Origin: Oscheius onirici
Lineage: Eukaryota; Nematoda; Chromadorea; Rhabditida; Rhabditidae
DNA length: 64,000 bases
Reading direction: 5' to 3'
NCBI GenBank assembly: GCA_932521025.1
Contig: OW051471.1
Coordinates: forward strand, 8,060,001-8,124,000
Shown here: piece after piece, positions 11,189-23,938 of the stretch
Layout: the number at the start of each line of letters is the position of its first letter
Numbering within the stretch: position 1 is the stretch's first letter
Translations under genes and position numbers: made by a program
Notes under the pieces: model-generated
Database searches by the model: none
What the model saw: only the letters and a program-made list of their open reading frames with translations
What the model was told of the DNA's origin: nothing

Positions 11189-14100
11189 ATGAACGGGACA
11201 TGTCTGGACGGTTTGATCATCCCGGCCATGAACATCTCCTTCCGGAATTCAATGTTCTATCTGGCCGGACTGTTGTATTGTTTTCTTGGAATAGCAATCG
11301 CGGCGGACGTATTCATGTGCTCGATAGAACGAATCACTTCAACTACCAAGTGAGTCACTTCTAAATGATTTTCAAGGGCTCCCGTACTAGTTGTAAGAGG
11401 CTCTAGATCTTTGACCAGAATATTTTGGAATGCAACTTTTGACAGATTGTTGATCATTTTTCGTCCTCAAATACGATACAATACAGAGTATGCTTGGTTC
11501 GATCAGAGAGCACAGCTGCCAGCCACGTTCTCTGATATTTGCGCAGATTCGTCAGGGCTCGAATTTTCGTCCTTCCCCTTTGTGAAACACTATTTGCGTT
11601 GCTGGTCGAGTAGTGAAGAGACTGACGGACGAGCGACTTTTTGCCAACCAGGCGGTCAGCAACCAATTTGCAGAAAAGTGAAGAAACAGGGGAAACAGAA
11701 CACTCTGACTGGAGGAGAGAATGAAGAAGAATACGAGGAGATTCGGGTATGGAACCCTACAGTAGCTAATTTGTCTCTGATGGTAAGAGAAAAGGACATG
11801 TTTGAATCCTTCTAAAGGCTTTAGGAAGCAGTGCTCCGGAGATTCTTCTTTCGATCATCGAAATCGTCGGAAACGGATTCAAATCAGGAGAATTGGGTCC
11901 TGGCACGATTGTCGGTTCGGCAGCTTTCAACCTCTTCTGCATTTCGGCCATTTGCGTTTTTGCTGTTCCCAGTCCTGACACGAAAAGAATCGATGCGTAC
12001 AAAGTCTTTATCGTCACTGCCTTCTTCGGAACATTCGCCTATATCTGGCTCTTAATTGTAAGGTTTTCACACGATGGCCAACGGAAATCTTTCAGATCCT
12101 TCAAGTAACTTCTCCAGATGTTGTGGAGGTGTGGGAAGCTGGTCTCACTCTCTTCTTTTTCTTTATTCTGATTGTTATAGCTTACGCGGCCGATGTTCAG
12201 GTAGTCGGAGAAAATAGCAAAGTGATAGAAAAATTCAGCTTTGGAAGAGCAGAAAGCCCCATCTTCGTGAAAATCTAGAGTTGGAAATGGCCGACGTGCG
12301 CAAAAGCGCTGAAAATCTGGATGGCAACATCAAAAGATACGCGAGTCAACTCAGCTTGGAGCCGGATCATACTGTAAGTTCACAATAGCCAGTTTTCTTG
12401 GAAGCTCGTAATCACGAAGAAAAAGTTTCTAGTTGACCTGGCGTGCCCACCTTAATTATTAGACTTGGGTTCGATGCACCTGGCTTTCGATATTTTGAGG
12501 TCAAGAAGTATCCCCGACTAAGTTCCACTTCCCGTAATCTGTAATCGACCAAAAATGACCACCACACGCTCACTCACGCGAAAAGAGACACGGAGAAGGT
12601 CATTTTGACACACTCAGTGACGGAAAGATATTGACAGGCTAACTTTCATTCAGGGCTTTGCTGGAACACCGAGAAGGGAGACAACTGAATGTATCCGCCA
12701 GCTGACCAGAGATATAGCCAGAGTTTATCCCACACTTTCCCCGGAAGATCAAGCCAAAGTTTTGGCCTACAGACTGAACAAGGAACAGAGCCATGACCGA
12801 TTGTACTATCGTATAAAGGCCGTTAGAGAAATGTCCTCCTCTTGGAAGAAGTCGGCAGAAGACCAGGAGATTGAACAGTTGATGAAGAAATCGGAAGTGA
12901 CCGAAACTGATGGCAGAAGTGGGTTCATCTGACTGTGAACTTTTATGAAAAAGTTCCAGAGAAGCCAAGAGTTGAGTTCTCAGCCAGAGTCTACGCCGTC
13001 GATCAGGCCGATCGTTTCTGTGTCCTGACAGTCAGTTTTTTCTTCACCATTTTTGAAAAAGATATCCAGATTGTCCGTCGTGGTCCCTGCAATAATTCTG
13101 TTTTGGTCAACTACCAGACAGTGAACGGAATAGCCAAAAGAGATCTCCACTACCTGGCCAAGTCCGAATCGATCAGATTTGGTCCGGGAGAAAAGTCGAG
13201 AGACATTCAAATTCAGCTGGTGGAAGGAGCCGACTGGAGACCGAATCATGTCTTCTACGTTCATCTGAAGATTGAGGTAGAAAAAAAAAGAAGAAGCTAG
13301 GATAAGTGATTTTAGGATCAAGAAGAAGGCGACAAGACAAAGCTGGGACATTGCTCAGTAGCGAGAGTGCGGTTTCCAGACGACACTGCTTCGTTGATGG
13401 CCGAGCCGACTTTCGAATTCGTCAAGGCCAACTACGTAAGCTATAGTTGATGTCCATCTAATTGTTCCAGGTAATTTCCGAGAACTGTGGCTGGGCTCGA
13501 CTCTTTGTCACAAGACGTGGGAAAGTCCACAAAGGACGGTGTTCTCTTCAGTACGAGACTCAGGATGTCACTGCTCAGGCCAACTTTGACTATATTCCTG
13601 TAACAAATGGAAAGCTAGTCTTCGATGGATGTGTAAGTTTTCTTTTTCAACTAAAAGCAAAAACCTTAAAGGAATACGAAAAGTACGTAGACATCGAAAT
13701 AGTAGATGACAAGCAAGACGAGAAGGATGAGACTTTTTACGTCGAGCTGACTTCAAGTTCTGATCCGAGTGAGTCGAAACGTTATATTCGGATGATCAGA
13801 GACTTTAGATATAACTCTCGGAGCTAGAAGAAAATCTACAGTGACGATAATTTCGGACGACAATGTCTTGAAAAACATTACCAATGTTCACAAGCTGATG
13901 GATCACTACTTGAGGCAAATGACACCGGGACAGGCTTCTTGGAGGGAACAGGTAGTGCTAGAAAATAGTTTGGTAGGAAATTAAATCTGATTAGATTCTA
14001 AACGCTAGCTCTGTGAACGCTGGAGATGTAGCCAATGCCACTTTTACGGACTGTCTCCTCCACGGATTGGCCTTTCCTTGGAAGGTGGATTTAGCCTGCT

Positions 14101-15889
14101 TCAGAATAAATTCAAGTTCAGTTCACCCTCGCTTTCGTTCCACCTCCGAACATCCTTGGTGGTTGGCTCAGTTTCGTCGTAGCTTTAGCAGCTATCGGAT
14201 TCATCACAGCCGTCGTCGGTTTGTTCTGGTCCCTCTTTCTCTTGTCTCAAGCTCCTTTCCACTCCTGTTGAACAATAGCTACATTTCTTCTCCAATTTGT
14301 ACCCAATTTCATTGTCCTACTGTAATTGAAAAAGTGTACTCATTGTCTCTCAGAAAGGACAATAACTTTTTCGTTCGACTAATAATCAAGTTCGAAAATA
14401 TCAAATGATCATTTTGCAGGCGACTTTGCCTCGATTTTCGGCTGTATGGTTGGCTTGAAGGATTCGGTGACAGCGATAACACTAGTGGCACTCGGTACAT
14501 CCCTTCCGGACACTTTTGCTTCCAAGATTGCAGCTCAAAGTGTGAGTTCTCTAAACTTGGGGCAAAACGTAATCAGAGTCTAATAATCCTAGGAATTTAT
14601 AAAGAAAAATGGCATGGTGCAGACGAAGATGGCAAGTTCAAAGCATAGATCGTCTTGTACAACGCGTGTCCTAGTATTTTCCTCTAACGCCGATTATCGG
14701 AACTAATGTTCGTAACGAACTAGATGCGAACTTGATACGAGCAGTGTGAGCGAAAGAGTCTTTCCTTGGGGTCTCAATGACTTCTCACAATGTCCCTTAA
14801 CTGGAGGCGGTAGTATAAAATCAAGCAGCTCCAGGAACTGTTGGAAAGAACTTCAAGCACGACCAAAGTGCATACTCAGTCCCTACATCCAAACTGAACA
14901 TGCTTCATCGGCTAATCCCCAATATGTTGGCCTTTGCCATTCTTCATCATCTAAGACGAAGAAGCCCCGGTTTTTAAATAAGAAGAGCACATGGCCTTCC
15001 CTGAAGAAAGGTGTTTTTCTGCACTTGACAGGGCTTCTCCACGATGCCGATTAGTGCAAAATAACTAATGGATAACTATAGCTTGTTTTTGCACAAAAGA
15101 CGGTTTTTTTTCAGGATAAAAATGCCGACAACGCCGTCGGAAACGTGACTGGATCAAACTCTGTAAACGTCTTCCTCGGACTCGGATTGCCCTGGTTGAT
15201 AGCTGCAATTTATTGGTCCTCGAAGGGAGAGCCCTTCGTGGTCAAGGCTGGAGATTTAGGTTTCAGGTGAGCGAAGAAAGTCAAAGATGGTGTCCATAAC
15301 TCGAAAGATAATGGGGTTTCGACTGGAACGGCGTTGTTTTAAATTACCGAAAAAGTTAAAGTTATGAGAACCAGTTCTCTAATGCAGATGGCAGATTACA
15401 GCTGAACAACAGTTGTAGGAATACCAGTAGGCTTCATCTCTTTTGAAACGAGTGAAGATTTTATGTCGAAGTTCTTTAGTTCAGTGTATTCTTGGCCAAG
15501 CTCTGACTAACAGACTGACTTATAACACACACAATATGCGGACGGGGACTTTATGTAGAAATTGTTTGAGTGCTTGGCGGGAATCCTAATTTTCCATTTT
15601 TGGTGCTTTTCACGCACTTCCACATTATGTGCCTTATGTGTATGGCAAGGCCTGTTTCAGGGTCAAAACTAGCAGCTTCTAACTTTCTTAAAATTCTTTC
15701 AGTGTGACAGTCTTCATGTGCTGTTCTATCCTCTTCCTCATCGTCCTCTTCCTTCGACGAAAACTCGCGCTCTTCGGAAAAGCAGAACTCGGAGGCCCAG
15801 CCGTCCCCAAATACTTATCGGGTACCTTCTTCGTATTATTGTGGTTCGGCTACGTCGGTCTCTCTATCTGGAACACGTATCGGCATTGA
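11189..15889 (+). CDS. ncx: Na+/Ca2+ exchanger (NCX/SLC8 family), 806 aa, 17 exons
   Basis: Plasma-membrane antiporter that exports Ca2+ using the Na+ gradient. Exons: 11189-11349, 11674-11782, 11818-12057, 12096-12200, 12239-12373, 12654-12918, 12960-13013, 13062-13276, 13316-13435, 13471-13632, 13672-13768, 13842-13951, 13995-14084, 14122-14218, 14420-14541, 15115-15266 and 15703-15889, all phase-consistent. The first helix reads [20 protein letters not shown]. Alpha-1 repeat: [15 protein letters not shown]. Alpha-2: [15 protein letters not shown]. Between them is a large cytosolic loop with two Calx-beta domains ([16 protein letters not shown], then [16 protein letters not shown]). The last helix ends SIWNTYRH. 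No N-terminal signal peptide is visible, so a further 5' exon is possible. Length is slightly below the usual 900 or more. Confidence 0.95.
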
Positions 15890-15909
15890 TTATATTTTAA
15901 GTGTACATA

Positions 15910-16111
15910 ATGAATATCTATCATCTTTTACGAGCTTCGGAAGTCGTTTCAAGACGCGCAGTCAGGTTTTACAGACAGCTGACTCATTCGGCCACTCCTG
16001 TCGCTACGTCACTTTACTCTCGACCTCTCAACAATAACCTAATTGTGACGAAATCGGACAGTTTACCGAGCAACCACGGTATTTTTGATCTCGCTGCGCG
16101 GACGTTTGGAG
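15910..16111 (+). CDS. Possible small protein with a mitochondrial-type presequence (partial)
   Basis: An ATG 20 nt after the exchanger stop opens about 67 codons beginning MNIYHLLRASEVVSRRAVRF. The start is rich in Arg/Ser and lacks acids over a helix-forming stretch, like a mitochondrial targeting peptide. It ends at a GTAAAT donor, but the next acceptor (near 16220) gives only a few more codons before a stop. I do not recognise the protein. It may be chance reading in the exchanger 3' UTR. Confidence 0.25.
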
Positions 16112-16872
16112 GTAAATTAATCTTTTGCACTATCCTTATCTTATTTCCAAATTTTCACCTATGCTACGGCGAACCTTTTCCAATGTTCCCGTGAGTCGAG
16201 TCGAAAAAAAAACTTTCCAGTACGCATATAGAATCGAGAGAATGGCCAAGTAATAATCATCATTGTTAGCTTACCCTCTTTAGTCACGTTTTTGAGGGCG
16301 AGCCAGATAGTGGACCCATTCACACCTTTCCTTTTGTTGTCTAGCCACTGCTCTTTCGCAATCGGACTACTTTTTAGTCGCTTCGTTGATCTTTTGGGCA
16401 TTATGATGCTATTACAGTATCTTTTCTTTTTCTATTGCTAGACTTTGCAAGACCTGATGCAAAAAAGAATCGGTTGCACAATGGTATCAAAAGAACAAAG
16501 CATACAAAAGATTCAAGGTTTAATTGAAAACAGCACTTTTCAATGAAACCTTGCAGCCCCGCTACAATTCCTTTTCTTCCCCTCATTGTTCGATTCCTTT
16601 ATAACTTTGAGCCTTTCAAAACTGCAGTCAAAAGTTTATACCTCTACCCCAGTATTTCCATGCCAGTTCTTGTAAATGATAGTTACAAATGGCACTACTT
16701 CTCTATAATCCGTGTTTACCTGCTCTCGCCACCGTAATCGAGATTCGTTCCCGATCTAACTCTTTCTTAGAGCGTTGTGCTGCAAACTTAAACGAATTTG
16801 TAGATTATGAAGTCAATGTACGAGACAAAGACTTGGGGGTGGATACAAAAAACTTAGAGGAAGTCTAATTGT

Positions 16873-17262
16873 TTATTCAGTTGAAAAGACAATGATCTGG
16901 TCAGGCCTGTGTGGTCTGTGACTGTTGGAATTTACAACAGTCAAAAACCAGGTGACACCATTGACGGCCACGCTGTTGATCAAAGACAGACGACGTTTAA
17001 ATTTAGGTGTTTTGGAGGACACCAACCTAGGTCACTAGGTGTTCCTCGTTGAATTTGAGTGCGTAGGCAGTCCGACTTGTTTTCTTCGGGTCATCTCAAG
17101 GGTTCTTCATTCTTGTCCCTATCCCAACATCTGCTATCCTATTAGTCAAAATATTACAGCATAGCTTTATGTGCATGGGCTTTTACCCAGTGCTTCCTCA
17201 AATACTCAGGTACAGTTGTTAGTAACTGACTCTTCCAACTCTCCGAACCCACCAGGAAATAT
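16873..17262 (-). pseudogene. Weak cystatin-like remains
   Basis: Minus-strand pieces resemble a cystatin in order: a Gly-Gly start (PGGFGELEESVTNN), a helix end (TAYALKFNEEH) and a hairpin in the QVVAG position (SVAVNGVTWFLTVV), then a stop at 16873-16875. The first two pieces join across a GTACCT...GAG intron in phase. The second and third do not join in phase at any GT/AG pair. Resemblance is short and the QVVAG motif is altered. Treat as a hint only: a decayed cystatin or coincidence. Confidence 0.2.
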
Positions 17263-20200
17263 TTTTTTTGGTATCAAAAAGTTTTCGGCCCGCTCCCATC
17301 TCCGATCAGAAAATCAAGGCTAATCCGCAACAAGTTTTTAGAACGCCTAGCATAGAAGCCCCATAGCTAACTGATGTCATGTTGCCAGAATTCCAAAAAT
17401 CGTAAATTCTTATAAATGTCACAAGCATTGGGTAAAGGCGGGCAGACTCCTAGTTTCTTTTATTACTTGAGACTTCTGGGTGTCCCACTACACATACTTC
17501 GTCAAGTCAGAGTCACCATAAAAGAGACTTCCCTCGATCTGCCTGCTTCTCTCTTCTTCCAGGTATTTATTCGCAATATTTACATTGTTGAACCCTAAGT
17601 TCAGACTTGTGAGGTCTGTTGACGCATAGTCTATAGTAAAAAGAATGAAGACGTCAAACCGTCTGAAAAAATTGTGATATTTACCGTGGTACCAACTGAC
17701 GCATTCAAGTTTGTAAGGACTATTGAATGTGATTGTTTGTTGGACTAAAATAGTACTTCCTCGAGGTATAAATCGGCAAGATGCCTACAACTTGACCGTT
17801 TGTTCGTGATGTGTTTCGGTAGTTTTATACTTCAAAAGTTTGTTTCTTTGGTTTCGGCATAGAATATCTTTTGACTCTTGCCCCAGGGTTTTTAGGATAA
17901 TAGCCTTGTTTATTAGATTCCACCTGTAAGTTCGTGAGATTTCAGGAAAAAGTGACTTAGAATCACACTTGCTTAAATTGATTTTGAATCATTTAATGGA
18001 ATACTGTCGTAGAGTTGCGCGGTCATCTTCAGCGCATTGTTTTTTGTTTCTTGTGTTTTCGTACCAAAGAACTGTTTTCCCGCTCCAATGCTCGTCTCTC
18101 GTAGACATTTGCCAAACTGTTACTCTAAAACTTGGAGAAAGCGGGTAAATATGTTCTGTTCAAACGAAGATTTCGGGTCCGGTCGGACCCGGTCATCAAG
18201 TTGATGACGACAGGCAATGTTTCTCTGTCACTTCCTCCTTTTACTCCTAAAAATGGGGATTATTTGAGAGAGTATTCTGCTGAAAAATACACATCTACGT
18301 AATGGTCAGTGGCCACTGATTAACTGGGGACAGGCTCTGTGACGTCGAATTTCTGCTTGAAGATCGTTTGTAATGGTTGGGTGCTAGGGAACAGGGAAGT
18401 CGGGGACATAGTAGGGCGTCAAAGCAAACTTCTTATTAAAGAATCACCGTCGTCTGGACTCATCCTGTTTTCTTTCTAAGTTCTAATTTAGTTCGCACAA
18501 TAACTATTTCGAAGAAATACGACCTACTATTGAAAAGCTATGAACGACGCTTACTAGACGAGGAAATGTAAGCACAGATTTCTCATTACTGGTTTAGGAT
18601 AGTTTTGAGCGGATTGAATTAGACACATGAACTAAACGTATAGAGTCTTATTCCGTTTTAGCCGTTCTTACAATTAGATATTTACCGCTTACTTTTGTAT
18701 ATCTGTAGAGCTAGAACGGCCACGAAGTTGCTGCTATCCCTCACAGCTCCTTCCAAGATGTTTCAAGGCAAAGTAGAAGTATGTACTTACTCTTTTCATG
18801 CTACTTTTTTCGTATCTTTATCAGCCAAAACTACCGTTGAAAAGCCAGACTCAACTAAACAAAATCCTAACAATCTTACTGTATGTGTCCATACAAAAAA
18901 AGCATACGTACAGTCGCGCATGTATTGAAGATACGGTTTAGGTCATGAAGTAACATTATTTTAAATTGTTTAACCAGATCTTCAAATTTCATTGCGCAAA
19001 AGATTTTGAAAGCGGAACCATTTCGAGCTTCTGAAGAAAACGAAACAACTATGAAAATCATCTTTTCTCAAGTATATTCTAGCCCGAATGCCCCTGTTTC
19101 GAAGATTCCCCCTTGCACTTTGAAAGACACTCTTCTCCTTTTGCAAAATGATCAAGTAAACACGTCCGAAATGGAGGGTGTTCTTTTTCCCCGAAAGGAA
19201 TTGGATCAACAAGTCAATTTGAGCTGGTCGGCCCGATATATGCTTGCATGTGGCGGGAAAACAGTGATTACAAACAGACAGTTACCGTAACCCACGTATT
19301 CCTTCAACTAGTTGTTCTTCTGATTTTCAAGCGACTATTTTTCCTGTTTTCAGCTTATGAATGTTAATGCCTCAAGGACTACTACCTGAGCGCTATCACT
19401 TTGGGTCCCGCTACGTCAGAATATTTGTCCTAAAGGTGTCCTCCCTCTCTGCACCAGAGTCTTATTTTAGCATGCAATTAGCTGCGTCACGATTTCAAAG
19501 ATTCTCTTTGAGTGATACTGGGGCAAATTATCATCTCTTGTCTATATTATGAGAATTACTCTCCGAACTATCAATTATGTCACATTAGATCATGAAGCGT
19601 GGTCAGCTAGCCCTTCTGCACGAGGAAAGCCTAAAATTTGCTGCTGAGAAGGGTCGTTCGAAAGTCATACAGTCGTAAAGAATTTCTCAAAGCAATAAGG
19701 ATTAACAGAGGCCGTTTTCGGTGAGAAAAGAGAATTGCGAAAACAGCTGTCAATGGCCTGTTCTGAATGAAATAGTCTTCTACTTTGCTCTGAAGGAAGT
19801 TGTCTCTTGCGAGCAATGGAGAACTCGAAAAGAAACCGTTTCTAGAATGAAAACGATAATTCTCTGACAAGTTTCTTTGTTTTTGAACAGTTTTGACGTC
19901 TCTGCAAAGTTCACATAACAAGAGAAGGTCCGTTCATGGTCACCACGATATCAAAACAAACTGGTCTAGATTTTGGGCTACTCCCAGAGCCATTTCTTTC
20001 TGAACCCGTTGCTCACCCATACTAATCCGGCAATGTTTGTACTTTTAGGTGTCAAAAAAATGCAAAAACCAGATGACTGGCACGCGTATAATATCGTCTA
20101 CTCATTGCTTATAATCCATCTCATTTTGGAACAGATTGAGAGAGCAGAGAGATGATAACATCCGGGTCTTCTTTTGCGCACAAAGGACAAGATTTCGAAA

Positions 20201-21734
20201 GAAGTTGCAAAAAAAGATTATTGCTTTGAATGGTCACATTGGCTGTGGGAACTGTTTGCTGACAGCCCATAAAAGACTAGATGTTAGGAAATCAGAGACT
20301 GTCAGTTCTCCTACCAGAGAATTCGACATTTTTTGAACGACTGGAGGAATCCTTTTTGACCCTTACCCGGCTACATCACTTTCTAATAACATCATGATAA
20401 TATGAAAATGTTTGAACCTTCTTATATCGTCTAGACAATATCCTCTGTTTCGCCTTCTTTGTGACTCAAAACTCTCTTCTACTCTCATAACCTGTCCATC
20501 GAAAAGCTTCGATTCATTTAGATGGTAAATCATCTCACTACTTTCTTACCCTTAAAATTTCAGAAAGAGGTGTTGCCCGTATTTGCACAACGCTAGAGAA
20601 AAGACAATTCTTGAAATTTGGTGTTTCCTAGTGAAGTTCCATTAATACCTTCCGGTTCCCCATTTTCCGATCGCCCGCACGACCATTTTTCATTTCTTTC
20701 AATGCAATAGGTCACACTTGTAAAAGTAGCACTCTCACCGACCCGACTTGTCCAACTTTCGCGCCTTCTTCGACGAACAGATCACTTCCGACCCCCCGGG
20801 TTTGTTCTCTCTTATTCAATTGTTGCTCTCTTGTTTCAAGGCTTCAATTTCAATAAGACTATCTCTCTGAACTCACGTCAGATGATGCTAGACAGATTAA
20901 TAGTTGTAAAAAGGGGTTATAGACCGCCATGAGAGATGGGAATGGCAATTAGGAAAAACATGGATGTTCGAACACTCTTTTTTGTGAATCTTAGATCCCC
21001 GTCGATCCAAGTTGAGTTATTCTCAGAATTAGTTCAAGTCAGCTTCTTTGCAGTACTAAAGCCCTTTTGGGTCGAACTTTCGAAAGCAACAATTTCCTAT
21101 AAATGACCATCATTTTCTCAAAGGTCCCCGTCATGGCTCAAAGTAGAGAACGGCTGGAATAGCAATCAGCAATGAGTGGGCTAGATAATTGGGTCTGGAA
21201 AAGAAGCAGATCAGGCGGTCGGGTCGAATGAGTCAAGAAGCAGATCAGAGAGGTTAGGAGACCTTTTGGAAGGGGGTAGTTTGGAAGCTTGAGATACGGT
21301 AATCATTCCAGATCACTTAAAAATTAGGAAGTTCCCAATGGGGTGAGGTAGTTTGCCCGGATGGTCACGACTAAATCAAAACATTGTTACTTGAAGATAT
21401 CCTAGACTAGGAATTTGAGGAAGCCAGGCAATAAATTCGCTCCCACGATAAAATCATACCACGACGAAATGGTCTCTTTCTCGACGGACCGTAATAAAAA
21501 TATCCAGGCATTTCCGGTGCATCCTCGGTCGCCTATGGAGATAGAAATCACAGGCCGATCGGAATGCGACCAATGTTGTCGATTATGATTTGGACGCGCA
21601 AATAGCCCCCCGTACGCATAGTTTTGGGATGGCGAGGCACGTCCCGCCAGAGGTTCACATTTTTGACACCTTGGTTAGTTTAGCTGACCAGGTACGATTA
21701 GCGATACAGTATCGCTTGTTTTGACATTTAGTCA

Positions 21735-21746
21735 GGGGGGGGGGGG
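21735..21746 (+). repeat. Poly-G tract, 12 G
   Basis: An uninterrupted run of 12 G follows CA in AT-rich surroundings. It is a simple homopolymer and its length may be affected by sequencing. Confidence 0.8.
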
Positions 21747-23184
21747 TGATATGCGTCAAAGCTTCGTGCAGCACGCAGCTACAATTGAAGAGAAGAACTG
21801 AAGAACCTGCGAATGGACTAATGTGGAAATGTCAACAGAATCATTCTGGAAACGAGAGAAAAGAATGTTACTGTAACAAACTTCTCAACCCGAAAAAGCA
21901 CGCAAAACTAAAAATGAGAAGTTGAGTGTTTGAAAAGAAAGAACATTTTGTAGATTTTCCTAAAAATTCATTTCCTTTTGATGATTAACACCGAGAACTT
22001 TAAGTTTCTTGGCGTGAGCTCCTTATTTTCTCACCTGATCAACCGGAAAGTTCTCTTTTTTCCCCGGACTTTTCGGTGTCTTTTAATTTTTCCTCAAACC
22101 GAAAAACGCTTCCGATCACAGGACATTTCGTTCCCGGTCGAGGATCGAAAACAATAACTACAATTTTGCATGAAACTTGAGGTCTTTCAATATGCAAACT
22201 TGAGACTGGAGTATAGATTACGGTAACTTCGAAAGGTACAACAGAGTCAGAAGTTCCTCGTTGTTGAAGAGAGTAGTCAAATGTATAATACTCAAAATCT
22301 AAACTACAGTATTCGCATGCTCTTTACTTTCGACGTCAAGATTCGAGTTGGTATATTTTAGGTCCTGGGAAATGGCTCAAACCTGACGTTCATACTCGAA
22401 CCTTGACGTTGTCCACGACATTCTCAGGCTCTTCGGGTCCCGTTTTACGACTGTGTCTAAATTTGGAAGCGATCGAGTAGAGGAAAAACGTTTTGAACGA
22501 GGAACATACTGGACTAATTGGCAAGTAAATTAAGCTCTTTAGTAGATTCTTATCCGCTGAGTTTTACGACGAAACGGGACTTTTACAAATAGTTTAGTTG
22601 CGAGGTCATGAAATAGTTCAATTCAGATTCCAATCAGGCAAACTTACAAAAACTAATTTTTTAGCTTTCAAAGAACGCGCCACTTCTATTATTATTTCGG
22701 TTTCACTACCGAACAGAGTTCTACTTCATGTATCCTTCAAAAAACCTAATGCTTCTTTTTCTTACCTGTGGCCCCGTCATGAATTTGCTCGGCCACGTTA
22801 AGTGAACTCCTTAATAAGGGCAGAGAAGCTGATCTTGGCAAACGCCGCAGACCGTATTTGCTCCCTGTCCTTGCTTATCGTCGGTCATCTCTTGTTGGTT
22901 ATTATAAAAAAACCGCGACGATATGACTCATGTCATATCATTTCCGCTGTTGACAGCGGGTGGCGAGAGTGAATCTCCGCGGAATCTCAGACACATGGTG
23001 TTGATTCCAAGGACTTTTGAGTGTATTTTGTATAACTCAGCGTAGTTTTATTCTACAGCCCATCAAAGTGCTCTGTACTAGCTCTCCGTCCTCTAACCTA
23101 CAGTATTTTGCTTCTGAAGTTCTGCCTCCTCGAGAAAAGGGGCGGAGTCCGGTCGAATTCTCTGCATTCTTGCTGGCTGCCGAC

Positions 23185-23191
23185 TATAAAA
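23185..23191 (+). promoter_or_regulatory. TATA box of the CHH/ITP-like peptide gene
   Basis: TATAAAA lies 110 nt before the start codon, in a local GC-richer context, placing a start site near 23215. It is a good match to a core TATA element. Confidence 0.6.
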
Positions 23192-23286
23192 GCCACACGT
23201 CTCCTAGTGACCTCTTGCAAATCAGCTCCTCGCTGAGGAATTACTCACTCTCAAACCCTTCTCTCAACTGAACTCAAGAACACCTG

Positions 23287-23297
23287 TACTCTTTCAG
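23287..23297 (+). promoter_or_regulatory. Splice acceptor 3 nt before the start codon (likely trans-splice site)
   Basis: TACTCTTTCAG is followed by ATA and then ATG. No donor for a short 5'-UTR intron is obvious between the TATA box and here, so spliced-leader addition is the likelier use. Confidence 0.5.
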
Positions 23298-23300
23298 ATA

Positions 23301-23938
23301 ATGTTCAAGCCAATTCTTCTGATTGCCTTTTTCGCTGCCATGGTCTCTGCATATTCGGCTGATCTCGAAGCTGTCGAGCCAGCTCCCACAGGCTGTCCAG
23401 TCAAGGAGAATGAGACAATTGTTGTTGTCATGGAACGTATCTGCGAGATGTGCCACGAGTTCAGCAGTCACACTCAGCCAAACCTTCGTGCCAATTGCAG
23501 GTTCGTTCTATCATTTTGTAACGCAAATCCAAAGAATGTCTGACACGTTGCCCGCCGCCGAGAGGTCACTGGAATTTGTAAGCTCACAAGCAAACACAGA
23601 CAATTCTGCCGCAGCTGACCATCGAGGCCTCAAGAGATCACACTTGTAATTAACCGGAAAACAGAAGTCTAGACAAAAAAAGAGCAGTCCGTTCACTTTG
23701 GTATTCTCTTGGCTTTTTCGGTACTGCTGCAGATACACGTGTAAACAAATGTTAATCCTGATTATTCGATATTCTCAGGTTGAATTAGGCGGAAAGAGAA
23801 TGTTACGAGATCAGAATACCGCTGTGTTTCAGAGCCAACTGTTTCACCACGGACACATTCCGTCGCTGTCTGGCCGTCTTCACTCCGCGTCGACACACTC
23901 GCCATCTTCATCGCCACGCACACAATAAGGCCGTTTAA
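23301..23938 (+). CDS. CHH/ITP-superfamily neuropeptide-like secreted peptide, 101 aa
   Basis: Secreted peptide of the crustacean hyperglycemic hormone / ion transport peptide fold. Exons are 23301-23500 and 23833-23938, with phase kept across a 332-nt intron. Residues 1-17 (MFKPILLIAFFAAMVSA) form a signal peptide. The mature part has exactly six Cys in CHH order, with MERICEMCHEF and NLRANCRANCF matching the hormones' RICEDC...LCRSDCF spacing, then TTDTFRRCLAVF. The intron falls between Cys4 and Cys5, at the Arg of that motif. The C-terminal tail is His/Arg-rich (RRHTRHLHRHAH), which is unusual and ends without an amidation Gly-Lys. C. elegans has related peptides whose roles are poorly defined. 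A TATA box and an acceptor precede the gene. Confidence 0.8.

Larger units (their letters stand above)
16112..23184. other. Gene-poor 7-kb interval
   Basis: Apart from weak cystatin-like remains at 16.9-17.3 kb, no gene is recognised on either strand. Open frames are short and lack splice-consistent extension. The interval contains a 12-G run and locally GC-rich patches (about 21.5-21.7 kb). It may hold long-range regulatory DNA or diverged repeats. Confidence 0.5.

Noticed and set aside
16159-16401. Minus-strand frame MPKRSTKRLKSS..., transposase-like basic start
   Set aside because: Short, ends at a possible donor with no phase-compatible next exon, and I could not tie it to a transposase family.
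18970-19290. 94-codon plus-strand frame ending NRQLP
   Set aside because: No signal, motif or splice extension; fits chance expectation in the gene-poor interval.
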